A stretch of 64,000 bases of DNA, taken from assembly GCF_000423005.1 (NCBI RefSeq), contig NZ_AUHD01000006.1, forward strand, positions 186,001-250,000. Direction: 5' to 3'. Below are positions 1 through 8,202 of the stretch, piece by piece (the first letter of the stretch is position 1; each line of letters opens with the position of its first letter). Made by a program: the position numbers and the translations under genes. Origin of the DNA: Gelidibacter mesophilus DSM 14095 (lineage in GTDB: Bacteria; Bacteroidota; Bacteroidia; Flavobacteriales; Flavobacteriaceae). Below the pieces are notes generated by a model, which had not been told where the DNA came from, made no database searches, and saw nothing but the letters and a program-made list of their open reading frames with translations.

Positions 1-207
1 CTTTTTGGGCTGCAAAAGATTTATGTTCAATTTAAGATCGATAAATCAGGAAACGTGATTGAGATTCTATCGCGGGCGCCATCCCAACAGTTGGAAGATG
101 AGGCAGCGCGTGTGCTTTCCAAAGTGCCACAAATGGTGCCAGGGAAACAACGACATAGACCAGTGGCTGTAATGTATTCTTTACCAATCCTATTTGACGT
201 GCAGTAA
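1..207 (+). CDS. TonB-type energy transducer, C-terminal fragment
   Basis: The 5' end lies outside the window. Frame 1 is open from base 1 to a TAA at 205-207 and encodes 68 residues. They match the pattern of a TonB C-terminal domain: VQFKIDKSGNV, then a LE-EA-RVL helix, VPQMVPGKQ, and a final strand LPILFDV. In this family the domain contacts TonB boxes of outer-membrane receptors, or acts as a periplasmic interaction module. An inverted repeat follows the stop. The next gene also begins with a domain of this type. The N-terminal membrane anchor cannot be seen, so the full protein could have another architecture. Confidence 0.75.
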   Translation, partial: LFGLQKIYVQFKIDKSGNVIEILSRAPSQQLEDEAARVLSKVPQMVPGKQRHRPVAVMYSLPILFDVQ

Positions 208-234
208 GACGCATAAACGTACCCGCTAGCAAAG

Positions 235-282
235 AGTTATTAAATTGCATTTCTGATCAAGAAGTACCTTTAATAACTTTTT
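235..282 (+). terminator. Probable terminator after the TonB-like gene
   Basis: AGTTATTAAA at 235-244 and TTTAATAACT at 269-278 are perfect 10-base inverted repeats, followed by more T. The 24-base loop holds a smaller TTCT/AGAA pairing. It lies 28 bases after the stop. Confidence 0.5.
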
Positions 283-387
283 GGCCTTTACATGCTTTTC
301 GGAATGCTCATTTTCAAGTTTTAAATTTGATTCGCCCGTTTTGAAAAAAATAGTATCTTTCGCCAGTCTAAAAGGTTGTCATCATCT

Positions 388-2499
388 ATGAAGAATGTCT
401 TCTTAATTATTTTTATGAGTTTTCAACTCAATAGTTTATCCCAAAATATTGCAATTTATGAAAAGCCTCCTGTTTTTACAGGTTGTGAATCCCAGTCAAT
501 TGACAACCTAAAAACCTGCTTCAACAATAAAATCAATCACTATATTTTTGAAAACTTTAGAGTGCCGCAAGAGGTTGTCAATGATAATTATCGTGGTGAT
601 GTAAAAATACTTTTTGAGGTCAATGAGGACGGTGGTATTAGTGTTGTTTATGTTGATGCAATATATGACGCTCTCAAAGATGAAACCCGACGTGTGTTTG
701 AAACTTTACCAAAGATCCAAGCAGGTACCTACAATGGAAAGCCCACTTACTATCAGTATTCTTTAGCTGTTAAAATTCCATTGGTCAATCCAAAAACAAT
801 CTCCAATGCCATGTCAGAGGAGTCAAACACCATCAATAAGGTTGTCGATCTAAATGAAATTGTTTCCAATGAGTTTGATAGCATTAACAAAAATGTCCGA
901 AAATATCAAGATTTAGAATATAGCAGTCAATTGAATGTTCCATTCACACATGGTTATTATTCGCGTTTTGATGCCCATATGAACGCCTTGGGAACGAATA
1001 GTCATACTGCTGCGAAACCCTATGTTTATGAGGATGTGGCGCGGTATTATGATTTTGAAGCAGAAAAAGAGGCTCTTTTAAAAGGTTCTGATGGATGGTG
1101 GAGCAGAAAGTTATGGGATGAACATTTAGTAGAAATTCAAGGGGAAGATTATTGGTTTACCATTGATCCGTTTTTCGATTTACAAGTAGGGAAAGATTTT
1201 GATGCTGATTTTAATTCCACTTTCAACAATACGCGTGGGTTACAAGTACAAGGAGGCTTGGGTAAAAAATTCAGTTTTTCAACTTCTGTTTATGAAAGTC
1301 AAGGCCGGTTTGCGCAATATTACAACCAATATGCTGAAAGTTTAAAGGCTTTTGGACCTGACCCTGCCATTGTTCCTGGTAGGGGAATTGGCAAGCGTTT
1401 TAAGGAAGATGCCTATGATTATCCGGTGGCAGAGGCCTATTTGTCCTATGCGCCTGCAACATTTATCAATATACAATTTGGTCATGGAAAGAATTTTATT
1501 GGTGACGGGTATCGCTCTTTATTCCAAAGTGATGTGGCAAGTCCGCAGACGTTCTTAAAGTTGAATACCAAATTTTGGAAAATTAAATACACGAGTAATT
1601 GGATGTGGCTCAGGGATGTGCGTGATGAAGTGATTGAAGACAAAGCCTTCTTGACCAAGTATATGGCCAATCATTATTTGAGCTGGAATGTGTCCAAACG
1701 CCTCAATATTGGTCTTTTTGAGTCTGTCATGTGGACCGATACCAACGGAAGAGGCTTTGATATCAATTATCTTAATCCAATCATCTTTTTCAGAGCCATT
1801 GAATTTGAAGCTGGACAAGGTTCTGGAAATGCGGTTTTAGGGGCTTCAGCAAAATATAAGTGGAATAATAAAGTCAATCTGTATGGCCAATTTATATTGG
1901 ATGAATTTTCATTGAGCGATGTGAAGGCAGGTGAAAAAAGTTGGAAAAATAAATTTGGATTGCAATTGGGCGTCAAATATTTTGATGCTTTTAAAGTCGA
2001 TAATTTAATGTTGCAATTGGAGTATAACCAAGTGCGTCCTTATACGTATTCGCATAATACCATTGTGAATAATTACGGGCATAGCAATCAGTCCATGGCG
2101 CATTTATGGGGTGCCAATTTTAGGGAATTTATAATTATAGGGCATTATAATTACAAAAGATGGTATGCTGATGGCAAATTTATCTTCGGGACCCTTGGTC
2201 TTGATTTTAACGATGGGACTGATAATTATAGTTATGGTGGCGATATTTATAGAAATTACAATGATCGTCCATTTGACACTGGCGTAAAGATTGGTCAAGG
2301 TAATAAAACCAAAACCTTTAATGCCGAATTGCAAGGCGGCTACATCATCAATCCGGTGAGCCATTTAAAAGTGTTTACCAATCTTAGTTTTAGAAATTTC
2401 AATCCAGAAGCCAACACGGAAACTACCTTTAATAATAGCACGGTTTGGTTAAGCGTTGGCGTTAAAACGGATTTGTTTAATTGGTATTTTGATTATTAA
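388..2499 (+). CDS. remB: RemB-like outer-membrane protein with N-terminal TonB-like domain
   Basis: 703 residues. I start at ATG 388, which gives a clean signal peptide (MKNVFLIIFMSFQLNSLSQ); the frame is open 12 bases further to a TTG. Residues about 25-135 look like a TonB C-terminal fold: VLFEV-type strand with NEDGGISVVYVDA, a helix with RRVFETLPK, and AGTYNGKPT before a final strand. The remaining ~570 residues are rich in aromatic, alternating beta-strand segments like an outer-membrane barrel (Wzi-like), ending in YFDY. This matches proteins annotated as gliding motility protein RemB in flavobacteria, encoded near the RemA adhesin in Flavobacterium johnsoniae. No remA is in the window. 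The family assignment is from memory of sequence character; the function of RemB itself is not settled. Confidence 0.68.
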   Translation: MKNVFLIIFMSFQLNSLSQNIAIYEKPPVFTGCESQSIDNLKTCFNNKINHYIFENFRVPQEVVNDNYRGDVKILFEVNEDGGISVVYVDAIYDALKDETRRVFETLPKIQAGTYNGKPTYYQYSLAVKIPLVNPKTISNAMSEESNTINKVVDLNEIVSNEFDSINKNVRKYQDLEYSSQLNVPFTHGYYSRFDAHMNALGTNSHTAAKPYVYEDVARYYDFEAEKEALLKGSDGWWSRKLWDEHLVEIQGEDYWFTIDPFFDLQVGKDFDADFNSTFNNTRGLQVQGGLGKKFSFSTSVYESQGRFAQYYNQYAESLKAFGPDPAIVPGRGIGKRFKEDAYDYPVAEAYLSYAPATFINIQFGHGKNFIGDGYRSLFQSDVASPQTFLKLNTKFWKIKYTSNWMWLRDVRDEVIEDKAFLTKYMANHYLSWNVSKRLNIGLFESVMWTDTNGRGFDINYLNPIIFFRAIEFEAGQGSGNAVLGASAKYKWNNKVNLYGQFILDEFSLSDVKAGEKSWKNKFGLQLGVKYFDAFKVDNLMLQLEYNQVRPYTYSHNTIVNNYGHSNQSMAHLWGANFREFIIIGHYNYKRWYADGKFIFGTLGLDFNDGTDNYSYGGDIYRNYNDRPFDTGVKIGQGNKTKTFNAELQGGYIINPVSHLKVFTNLSFRNFNPEANTETTFNNSTVWLSVGVKTDLFNWYFDY

Positions 2500-2614
2500 C
2501 CGTTTTTCAGTCCATTGTGAGCTTCTGTTTACTGCCCCTTTTGTCTTCAGACCTTCCACTCAGAAGTCAAGAAATACCAAAACCTAATGAATATGTTTTT
2601 ATTCAGCAATTGAA

Positions 2615-2645
2615 TTGCTCAAAACCAATTTTCAAAGTATCTTTG
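2615..2645 (+). promoter_or_regulatory. Promoter of the cyoE/cox cluster
   Basis: TTG at 2615-2617, a 20-base spacer, then TATCTTTG at 2638-2645. This matches the Bacteroidota -33/-7 pattern (TTG, TAnnTTTG). It lies 43 bases before the ATG of the heme O synthase gene. Confidence 0.65.
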
Positions 2646-2688
2646 CACTCGCATTCAAAAGCGACAAATACAAGAGCAATTGGCAACC

Positions 2689-3573
2689 ATGCAAACTTCT
2701 ATTTCTAAGGTTTCTATTATTTCCGATTTTAAGGAAATAACAAAAATGAGATTATCTTTAAGTGTTGTGTTTTCAGCAATTGCTGGGTATTTACTGGGGG
2801 CAACAACCATTGAAGTCAGTACCTTGATCCTGCTAGCGTTTGGAGGTTATTTTATGGTAGGTGCCTCTAATGTTTATAATCAAATTATTGAGCGCGATTT
2901 GGATGCACTTATGGATCGCACCAAAAACAGACCCATCCCGGCCGGACGCATCTCCGTCAATACCGCATTTGCCATTGCTGTTCTTTTTACAATATTGGGT
3001 ATTGCTTCACTTTACGTTATAAATCCTCGTACAGCAATGTACGGCGCCATTTCAATATTTTTATACACCAGCATTTATACCCCTTTAAAAACGAAAACCC
3101 CACTATCTGTTTTTGCAGGAGCGATACCAGGTGCCATTCCTTTTATGTTGGGTTGGGTGGCGGCACGCGATGCTTTCGGGATTGAGCCTGGAACTTTGTT
3201 TGCCATTCAGTTTTTCTGGCAGTTTCCTCATTTTTGGGCCATTGGCTGGTTTTTATATGACGATTATAAAAAAGGAGGCTTTTTCATGCTTCCAACAGGA
3301 AAAAGAGATAAAGGTACGGCAACGCAAATCATTGTGTACACCATTTGGACAGTTTTAGTGTCTGTCATTCCTGTGTTTGGATTTACGGGCGATTTAAAAT
3401 TATCAATTGTAGCGGCTGTGATCGTTTTTGCGATTGGCTTGGTCATGATATATTATGCTTTACAATTATTTCAAAAGAGAACGGTGCTAGCCGCAAGACA
3501 CTTGATGTTAGCTAGTGTGATCTATATTACCCTATTACAGATTATTTACGTTGCAGATAAATTTATAAGATAA
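2689..3573 (+). CDS. cyoE: Protoheme IX farnesyltransferase (heme O synthase)
   Basis: 294 residues from ATG 2689 (a TTG nine bases upstream is in frame but less likely). It is a UbiA-family polytopic membrane enzyme that adds a farnesyl group to heme B, giving heme O for heme-copper oxidases. The signature lies at about residues 61-87: NVYNQIIERD then LDALMDRTKNRPIPAG, which holds the Asp-rich prenyl-diphosphate site. A second conserved loop, YDDYKKGGFFMLP, is present. About nine hydrophobic segments are visible, and the length is normal. It heads a cluster of oxidase genes and sits one base before the next start, so it is probably co-transcribed. The synonym ctaB is also used. Confidence 0.93.
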   Translation: MQTSISKVSIISDFKEITKMRLSLSVVFSAIAGYLLGATTIEVSTLILLAFGGYFMVGASNVYNQIIERDLDALMDRTKNRPIPAGRISVNTAFAIAVLFTILGIASLYVINPRTAMYGAISIFLYTSIYTPLKTKTPLSVFAGAIPGAIPFMLGWVAARDAFGIEPGTLFAIQFFWQFPHFWAIGWFLYDDYKKGGFFMLPTGKRDKGTATQIIVYTIWTVLVSVIPVFGFTGDLKLSIVAAVIVFAIGLVMIYYALQLFQKRTVLAARHLMLASVIYITLLQIIYVADKFIR

Positions 3574-3574
3574 A

Positions 3575-4156
3575 ATGGACTTTACACAAGGAACTTTTGA
3601 AGAAAAAAACAGTAGGGCAAAAAAGATGATGCTCTGGTTTGGAATTATTTCGCTAATTATGTCTTTTGCAGGATGGACCAGTGCTTTTGTTGTGAGTAGC
3701 ACTAGAGAAGATTGGTTAAGTGATTTTCAATTGCCAAATGCATTTATCATTAGCACCATTGTTGTAGTGCTTAGTAGTATAACCTTTTTGATGGCGCAAA
3801 AGGCACTCAAAAGCAACCAAAGACAAATGACCACCGTTTGGCTCAGTGTGACCTTGGTTTTAGGCATAGGCTTTATCACCAACCAGTTTTTGGGATTCAG
3901 ACAGATCATCGAAATGGGTTATAATTTTACGGGTCCAACCAGTAATATTACCATGTCCTATATCTATTTGATTGCTATGGTGCACATTGTTCACGTTATA
4001 GTAGGCCTTGTTTGCATTTTAGTCGTAATTTATAATCATTTTAAACAAAAGTATACTGCCACTAATATGCTAGGGTTTGAACTGGCGGCAACATTTTGGC
4101 ATTTTATTGATATACTGTGGTTATATCTATTTTTATTTTTATATTTTGTAGGATAA
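3575..4156 (+). CDS. Heme-copper oxidase subunit III, short form
   Basis: 193 residues with five hydrophobic segments. It belongs to the cytochrome c oxidase subunit III family. The family features FELAATFWHFIDILWLYLF (about 170-188) and MVHIVHVIVGL (about 133-143) are visible. It starts one base after cyoE. Subunit III stabilises the catalytic core of the oxidase in the inner membrane. A second, longer subunit III follows, so the complex probably carries both, or two isoforms exist. Subunits I and II are not in this window. Confidence 0.88.
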   Translation: MDFTQGTFEEKNSRAKKMMLWFGIISLIMSFAGWTSAFVVSSTREDWLSDFQLPNAFIISTIVVVLSSITFLMAQKALKSNQRQMTTVWLSVTLVLGIGFITNQFLGFRQIIEMGYNFTGPTSNITMSYIYLIAMVHIVHVIVGLVCILVVIYNHFKQKYTATNMLGFELAATFWHFIDILWLYLFLFLYFVG

Positions 4157-4236
4157 ATGCTAATGGTTTTTTGTGTCTATTTTACACGAACCACAATGAA
4201 CATTAATTCTAGGTCTTCAAAATTCAATAAGGATAT

Positions 4237-4266
4237 TTCGTTAGATGAATAAAATGATTATTTTTG
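4237..4266 (+). promoter_or_regulatory. Possible internal promoter for the second coxC
   Basis: TATTTTTG at 4259-4266 fits the TAnnTTTG -7 element and lies 36 bases before ATG 4303. The -33 box is imperfect (TTC at 4237-4239). The 146-base gap before this gene is long for this cluster, which supports a separate start. Confidence 0.45.
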
Positions 4267-4302
4267 TACAACTTTTAAAAACTAAAAAACTAATCACTAC
4301 AT

Positions 4303-5280
4303 ATGGATACGACTGTCGCGAACACTAGTGCCGAAAACAAGCGTTGGGGTGGAGGTACTGAACCGTTGAAAGCGAGTTATGGTAAAATGATGATGTGGTT
4401 TTTCCTCGCATCAGATTCATTGACCTTTTCAGGATTCTTAGCCGCCTATGGCTTTTCAAGATTCAAATTTGCCGATTCTTGGCCAATCGCGGATGACGTA
4501 TTTACCCACGTTCCTTTTATTCATGGAAATTACCCGATGATCTTCGTGGCATTCATGACTTTTATCTTGATCATGTCGTCAGTAACGATGGTATTGGCGG
4601 TAGATGCAGGACATCATATGAACAAGGCTAAGGTATCCTTATACATGTTTTTGACGGTGTTAGGTGGATTTGTCTTCTTAAGTTCTCAGGCCTGGGAGTG
4701 GTCTACATTTATTAAAGGTGATTATGGTGCTGTAGGTACACATGGTGGAAATATTTTGCATTTTGTGGACGCTGGTGGAAATCGCGTGGCTTTAAAAGAT
4801 TTTGCCATTGGCGAGCCTTCTGAGCGGACCCAACATATGAATAAGAATGGACTTTGGTTTACGAGCGAGAAAGCCTTAACAAGTTTTACATATGATGAAG
4901 TGGTTGCCGGATTTAAAGCAAATCCTAATATTTTGATCAGAACAACCTATACTGGTGAAGACGGTCATAAAACTATTTTATCCCGTAGCGAATCTATTAA
5001 AGAGTTAGATACTAAAGGTAAGAACGTTGTGGAAGGCGCAAACTTGATCCAAAACGAATACGGTGCACCATTATTTGCTAACTATTTCTTCTTTATTACT
5101 GGATTTCACGGATTTCACGTTTCAATAGGTGTGTTGTTGAACATCATCATTTTCTTCAACGTTCTTGGTGGTACCTACGAGCGAAGAGGTAGTTATGAAA
5201 TGGTAGAGAAAGTTGGTTTATACTGGCATTTCGTCGATTTAGTTTGGGTGTTTGTATTTACATTCTTCTACTTAGTATAA
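4303..5280 (+). CDS. Cytochrome c oxidase subunit III, long form with insertion
   Basis: 325 residues. The N-terminal half has KMMMWFFLASDSLTFSGF and three membrane segments. The C-terminal half has FFFITGFHGFHVSIGV (about 260-275) and the family-ending YWHFVDLVWVFVFTFFYLV. Between them, about residues 145-255 form a soluble, glycine- and charge-rich insertion that standard subunit III lacks. The two halves are in one frame, so this is a built-in domain and not a break. It follows the short subunit III and precedes subunit IV. The insertion should face one side of the membrane and could contact a partner; that is inference. Confidence 0.9.
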   Translation: MDTTVANTSAENKRWGGGTEPLKASYGKMMMWFFLASDSLTFSGFLAAYGFSRFKFADSWPIADDVFTHVPFIHGNYPMIFVAFMTFILIMSSVTMVLAVDAGHHMNKAKVSLYMFLTVLGGFVFLSSQAWEWSTFIKGDYGAVGTHGGNILHFVDAGGNRVALKDFAIGEPSERTQHMNKNGLWFTSEKALTSFTYDEVVAGFKANPNILIRTTYTGEDGHKTILSRSESIKELDTKGKNVVEGANLIQNEYGAPLFANYFFFITGFHGFHVSIGVLLNIIIFFNVLGGTYERRGSYEMVEKVGLYWHFVDLVWVFVFTFFYLV

Positions 5281-5302
5281 TTTTAGATAACTTATTTTAA
5301 AC

Positions 5303-5686
5303 ATGGCAGCAGACGCACATAAATTAGCAATATTCAGAGGAACACTTAAGTTTAAATCTAACAAACAAAAAATTTGGGGGGTATTGATCTTTTTATCGAT
5401 AGTTACTGCTATTGAAGTTATTCTAGGTATATATAAACCAGAAGTATTAATGGGACAGGTATTGGGCATGAAAGCACTGAACTGGATCTTTATTATTTTA
5501 ACTATCGTGAAAGCTTACTATATTACCTGGGATTTTATGCATATGAGAGATGAATTGCCAAGCTTAAGGCGTATGGTGGTTTGGACCGCGGTATTCTTAA
5601 TAGCCTATTTGGTATTCATTTTATTGCAAGAAGGAGGTTATATTGAACATGTATTTGCAACTGGATTTGTGAAGACTGATTTTTAA
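5303..5686 (+). CDS. Cytochrome c oxidase subunit IV family protein
   Basis: 127 residues with three predicted membrane segments (about 30-48, 55-77, 91-110) and a basic N-terminus. Size, topology and position directly after subunit III match the prokaryotic cytochrome c oxidase subunit IV family. DFMHMRDELPSLRRMVVWTA between segments two and three is typical of flavobacterial members. It starts 22 bases after the previous stop, so it is likely in the same transcript, which ends at the hairpin at 5734-5760. Confidence 0.85.
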   Translation: MAADAHKLAIFRGTLKFKSNKQKIWGVLIFLSIVTAIEVILGIYKPEVLMGQVLGMKALNWIFIILTIVKAYYITWDFMHMRDELPSLRRMVVWTAVFLIAYLVFILLQEGGYIEHVFATGFVKTDF

Positions 5687-5733
5687 ATGATCCTTCTCTC
5701 AGAACATTAGGTTTTAAGTGTTAAACATAGATA

Positions 5734-5765
5734 AAAAGGCGGTTATTTGAACCGTCTTTTTTATT
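5734..5765 (+). terminator. Terminator after the cox genes
   Basis: AAAAGGCGGTT (5734-5744), loop ATTTG, AACCGTCTTTT (5750-5760). This is an 11-pair stem with one G-U pair, followed by TTTTTT. It lies 47 bases after the subunit IV stop. TATTTTTG at 5762-5769 also resembles a -7 element for the next gene, but no -33 box is placed correctly. Confidence 0.8.
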
Positions 5766-5845
5766 TTTGCACTGCCGTATTTCAGCGCATATTTGTTGAT
5801 AATTATTGAATTCTTAAAGGGTATTAATTAGGCAAATCATCTTAA

Positions 5846-6559
5846 ATGAATAAAAAACTTATAAAACGATATTCAGTCCTAGGCATATTGTTTTTTCTCC
5901 CCGTAGCTTTCTTATTGATGCTTTATCCTGCAAAACATAATTATATTGCACTTGATATCATTAAAGAAAATGTAAAGGAAATTAATACAGTCAGCGAGTT
6001 TGAACTAAAGGATCATATCACGGCGTTGGCATTTTTCGGTAAAAAACCTTTAGAGAAAGCAATAGGAGCATCAAATTTAAAGGAATTAATCTATGACAAG
6101 TTTAAAGGTTTTAAAAAATTCCAGATTGTCTTTATTCTATCTCCAGAAGCGAAATCCGAACTTGATGCATTGAAAAAAGAAATTGAATCACATGAAGATT
6201 TAAAATATTGGCATTTTGTGTTTTTGGATGAAGACAAAACCAGAGAAATCTACGATAGTTTAGAAACGGATGTCGCATTAGATACTAATCTTGCGAGCAC
6301 AAGGGTTTTTATTGTTGATGGCGATTTGAACCAACGCGGACGTTTAGATGATAGAACTGAAAGAGAAACGGAGGGGAATCATGAATTGTATGATTTAACT
6401 TCTTATGATTGTATTGAAGTAGCCATACTTAAAAATAAAATGAGTGAAGATGTGCGGGTGTTGTTTACAGAATATAGAGAAAAGCGCAAAGGCAATTTTG
6501 ATTCTTCAACACGACGTGCCAACGATTTAAAAGGAAGTAGCAATGAGCAAGAAAACTAA
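5846..6559 (+). CDS. Membrane-anchored SCO-like protein lacking the copper-site cysteines
   Basis: 237 residues. One N-terminal membrane segment (about 10-28) is followed by a soluble domain. The domain has features of a thioredoxin-like SCO fold: strand HITALAFFG (57-65), KFQIVFILSPEA, WHFVFLDED, then TRVFIVDGDLNQRGRLDDR, which parallels the late SCO strand-turn-strand. There is only one Cys (in TSYDCIEV), so the CxxxC copper or redox site is missing. Its 3' end overlaps the next gene, a true SCO protein, by 17 bases, implying coupled translation. I infer a helper or partner of SCO in oxidase assembly; a catalytic role looks unlikely. Confidence 0.65.
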   Translation: MNKKLIKRYSVLGILFFLPVAFLLMLYPAKHNYIALDIIKENVKEINTVSEFELKDHITALAFFGKKPLEKAIGASNLKELIYDKFKGFKKFQIVFILSPEAKSELDALKKEIESHEDLKYWHFVFLDEDKTREIYDSLETDVALDTNLASTRVFIVDGDLNQRGRLDDRTERETEGNHELYDLTSYDCIEVAILKNKMSEDVRVLFTEYREKRKGNFDSSTRRANDLKGSSNEQEN

Positions 6560-7301
6560 TTATTCGTACGTAGGAGTATCATTCATCGTACTTCTATTTG
6601 GAATTTATTTCGTTCCAAAAATTATTGATAGAGTCAGTAATGAAGATGTTGCAAGAGATGAAAGCAGAAGCGAGGATATTAATCTCAATCCAAAGAAGAA
6701 GCCTGGTAGCCTTTCTGATTTACATTTTATTGAAATCAATGGAAACCGAAAAAAGGTGCCTGAGTTTAGTTTTACAGATCAGAATGGAGAAACTGTGAGC
6801 AATAAGGATTACGAGGGTAAAGTATACGTAATTGAGTTCTTTTTCACTGCCTGTCCAACCATTTGTCCGAGAATGAATGCTAATATGGTCGAAATTCAAA
6901 ATAGGTTTCCAAATGAAAAGAATTTTGGCATCGCATCTTTTTCTATAACCCCGCAAACCGATACTCCAGAAGTGTTGAAGGCATATGCTGAGAAGAATGG
7001 AGCAACGCATCCTAATTGGCATTTTCTGACAGGTGACAGAAACGAAATCTATAAATTGGCAAATGAAGGATTCTACCTTTATACCGCTAAAGACGAAAGT
7101 GCAGACGGCGGATTTGAACATTCAGGCAATTTTGCACTGATTGATAAAAATGGATTTATCCGATCACGATCTGATAGCCAAGGGAGCCCAATAATTTATT
7201 ACAATGGGATCATTTCGGAAGCTGAAAAGACTGATGATGAAGGAATGGAGCAACAAATTACGATGTTGAAAGAAGACATTGCAAAGCTATTGAAAGAATA
7301 A
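6543..7301 (+). CDS. SCO family copper chaperone for cytochrome oxidase
   Basis: 252 residues, with one N-terminal membrane anchor (8-25) and a thioredoxin-like SCO1/SenC domain. The copper ligands are visible: C104 and C108 in ACPTICPRM, and H193 in GGFEHSGNFALID. SCO proteins deliver or reduce copper for the CuA site of oxidase subunit II outside the inner membrane. The gene overlaps its upstream neighbour by 17 bases, and its last base is the first base of the next gene, so three genes are translationally linked. Its length and a longer N-terminal linker are normal for Bacteroidota. Confidence 0.92.
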   Translation: MSKKTNYSYVGVSFIVLLFGIYFVPKIIDRVSNEDVARDESRSEDINLNPKKKPGSLSDLHFIEINGNRKKVPEFSFTDQNGETVSNKDYEGKVYVIEFFFTACPTICPRMNANMVEIQNRFPNEKNFGIASFSITPQTDTPEVLKAYAEKNGATHPNWHFLTGDRNEIYKLANEGFYLYTAKDESADGGFEHSGNFALIDKNGFIRSRSDSQGSPIIYYNGIISEAEKTDDEGMEQQITMLKEDIAKLLKE

Positions 7302-7846
7302 TGGACACAGGTAATAGAGCGGAAGAAAAGAAATATAATAAATGGATTGTCGTTCTTTCCATTATCATCCCTTTAATTGTAGGAGGGCTCTTTGGTGTGA
7401 ATTTAAGAGATTTAGGTTATGATGTGCAACCGCTCACTTTTTTACCGCCCATATACGCCACAATCAACGGTTTGACGGCCCTGCTTTTAATAGTTGGGTT
7501 TTGGGCCATAAAGAACAAAAATATCGCACTCCATAAAGCTTTAATGACGACAGCCATTGGGTGTTCTGTCGTTTTTTTAATGATGTATGTGGCTTATCAC
7601 ATGACCAGTCATTCCACATCATACGGAGGGGAGGGAATCCTAAGAACTGTCTATTTTTTCGTTTTGATAACCCATATTCTTTTATCAATCTTAATCATCC
7701 CCTTTGTGCTGATCACCTATGTGAGAGCTATTACAAATAATTTTGAGCGTCATAAAAGGATTGCAAGAATTACATTTCCAATTTGGTTGTATGTTGCAGT
7801 TTCCGGCGTAGTTGTTTATCTTATGATATCCCCTTATTATGTATAA
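7301..7846 (+). CDS. DUF420 membrane protein (CtaM-like oxidase assembly factor)
   Basis: 181 residues and five hydrophobic segments. Histidines sit at the membrane edges: ALHKALM, VAYHMTSHSTSYGG, ITHILL and FERHKRIAR. These are the marks of the DUF420 family. Members such as Bacillus CtaM are needed for maturation of certain heme-copper oxidases. The start overlaps the SCO stop by one base. A role in oxidase biogenesis follows from family and context. Confidence 0.85.
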   Translation: MDTGNRAEEKKYNKWIVVLSIIIPLIVGGLFGVNLRDLGYDVQPLTFLPPIYATINGLTALLLIVGFWAIKNKNIALHKALMTTAIGCSVVFLMMYVAYHMTSHSTSYGGEGILRTVYFFVLITHILLSILIIPFVLITYVRAITNNFERHKRIARITFPIWLYVAVSGVVVYLMISPYYV

Positions 7847-7847
7847 A

Positions 7848-8069
7848 ATGAAACATAAAGTCCTCTTTGTTCTTTTTTCTTTATTCACATTTTTTACAAC
7901 AAATGCGCAGTGTGCCATGTGTCGTGCTGTTTTGGAGAGTGAAGAAGGACAATCTACAGCAAAGGGTGTTAATGATGGTATTGTTTACCTTATGATCATC
8001 CCTTATGTTCTTATTGGAGGCCTTGGAATTCTAATTTATATGAAGTTTAGTAAAAGGCAAAAAATATAA
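7848..8069 (+). CDS. Small secreted/membrane CxxC protein
   Basis: 73 residues from ATG 7848, one base after the previous stop; an ATG at 7839 overlapping that gene would add three residues. A signal peptide (MKHKVLFVLFSLFTFFTTNAQ) is followed directly by CAMCRAVLESE, then one membrane helix (IVYLMIIPYVLIGGLGILIYM) and a basic tail. The CAMC motif right after the cleavage site would face the periplasm. I recognise this as a conserved small protein of Bacteroidota oxidase clusters, but know of no assigned function. A metal or thiol role is a guess from the motif and neighbours. Confidence 0.75.
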   Translation: MKHKVLFVLFSLFTFFTTNAQCAMCRAVLESEEGQSTAKGVNDGIVYLMIIPYVLIGGLGILIYMKFSKRQKI

Positions 8070-8202
8070 ATTTTCTTTTTATTGTAACATCTTACGTTTT
8101 TATCAGTCTAAGATTAAACAGTCTATTCAGATCAAGTCTTAACACTTTGTTAATATAATTCGTGCCTTGATTTGTGTAACATTGTAAAATCAATCGCATA
8201 AT

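Noticed and set aside
1727-2364. Minus-strand frames inside the RemB-like gene
   Set aside because: These are shadows of the coding frame; translation shows no family pattern and the plus-strand frame is clearly coding.
2517-2708. 63-codon plus-strand frame before cyoE
   Set aside because: It overlaps the promoter and start of cyoE, has no family pattern, and its start would lie before the mapped -7 motif.
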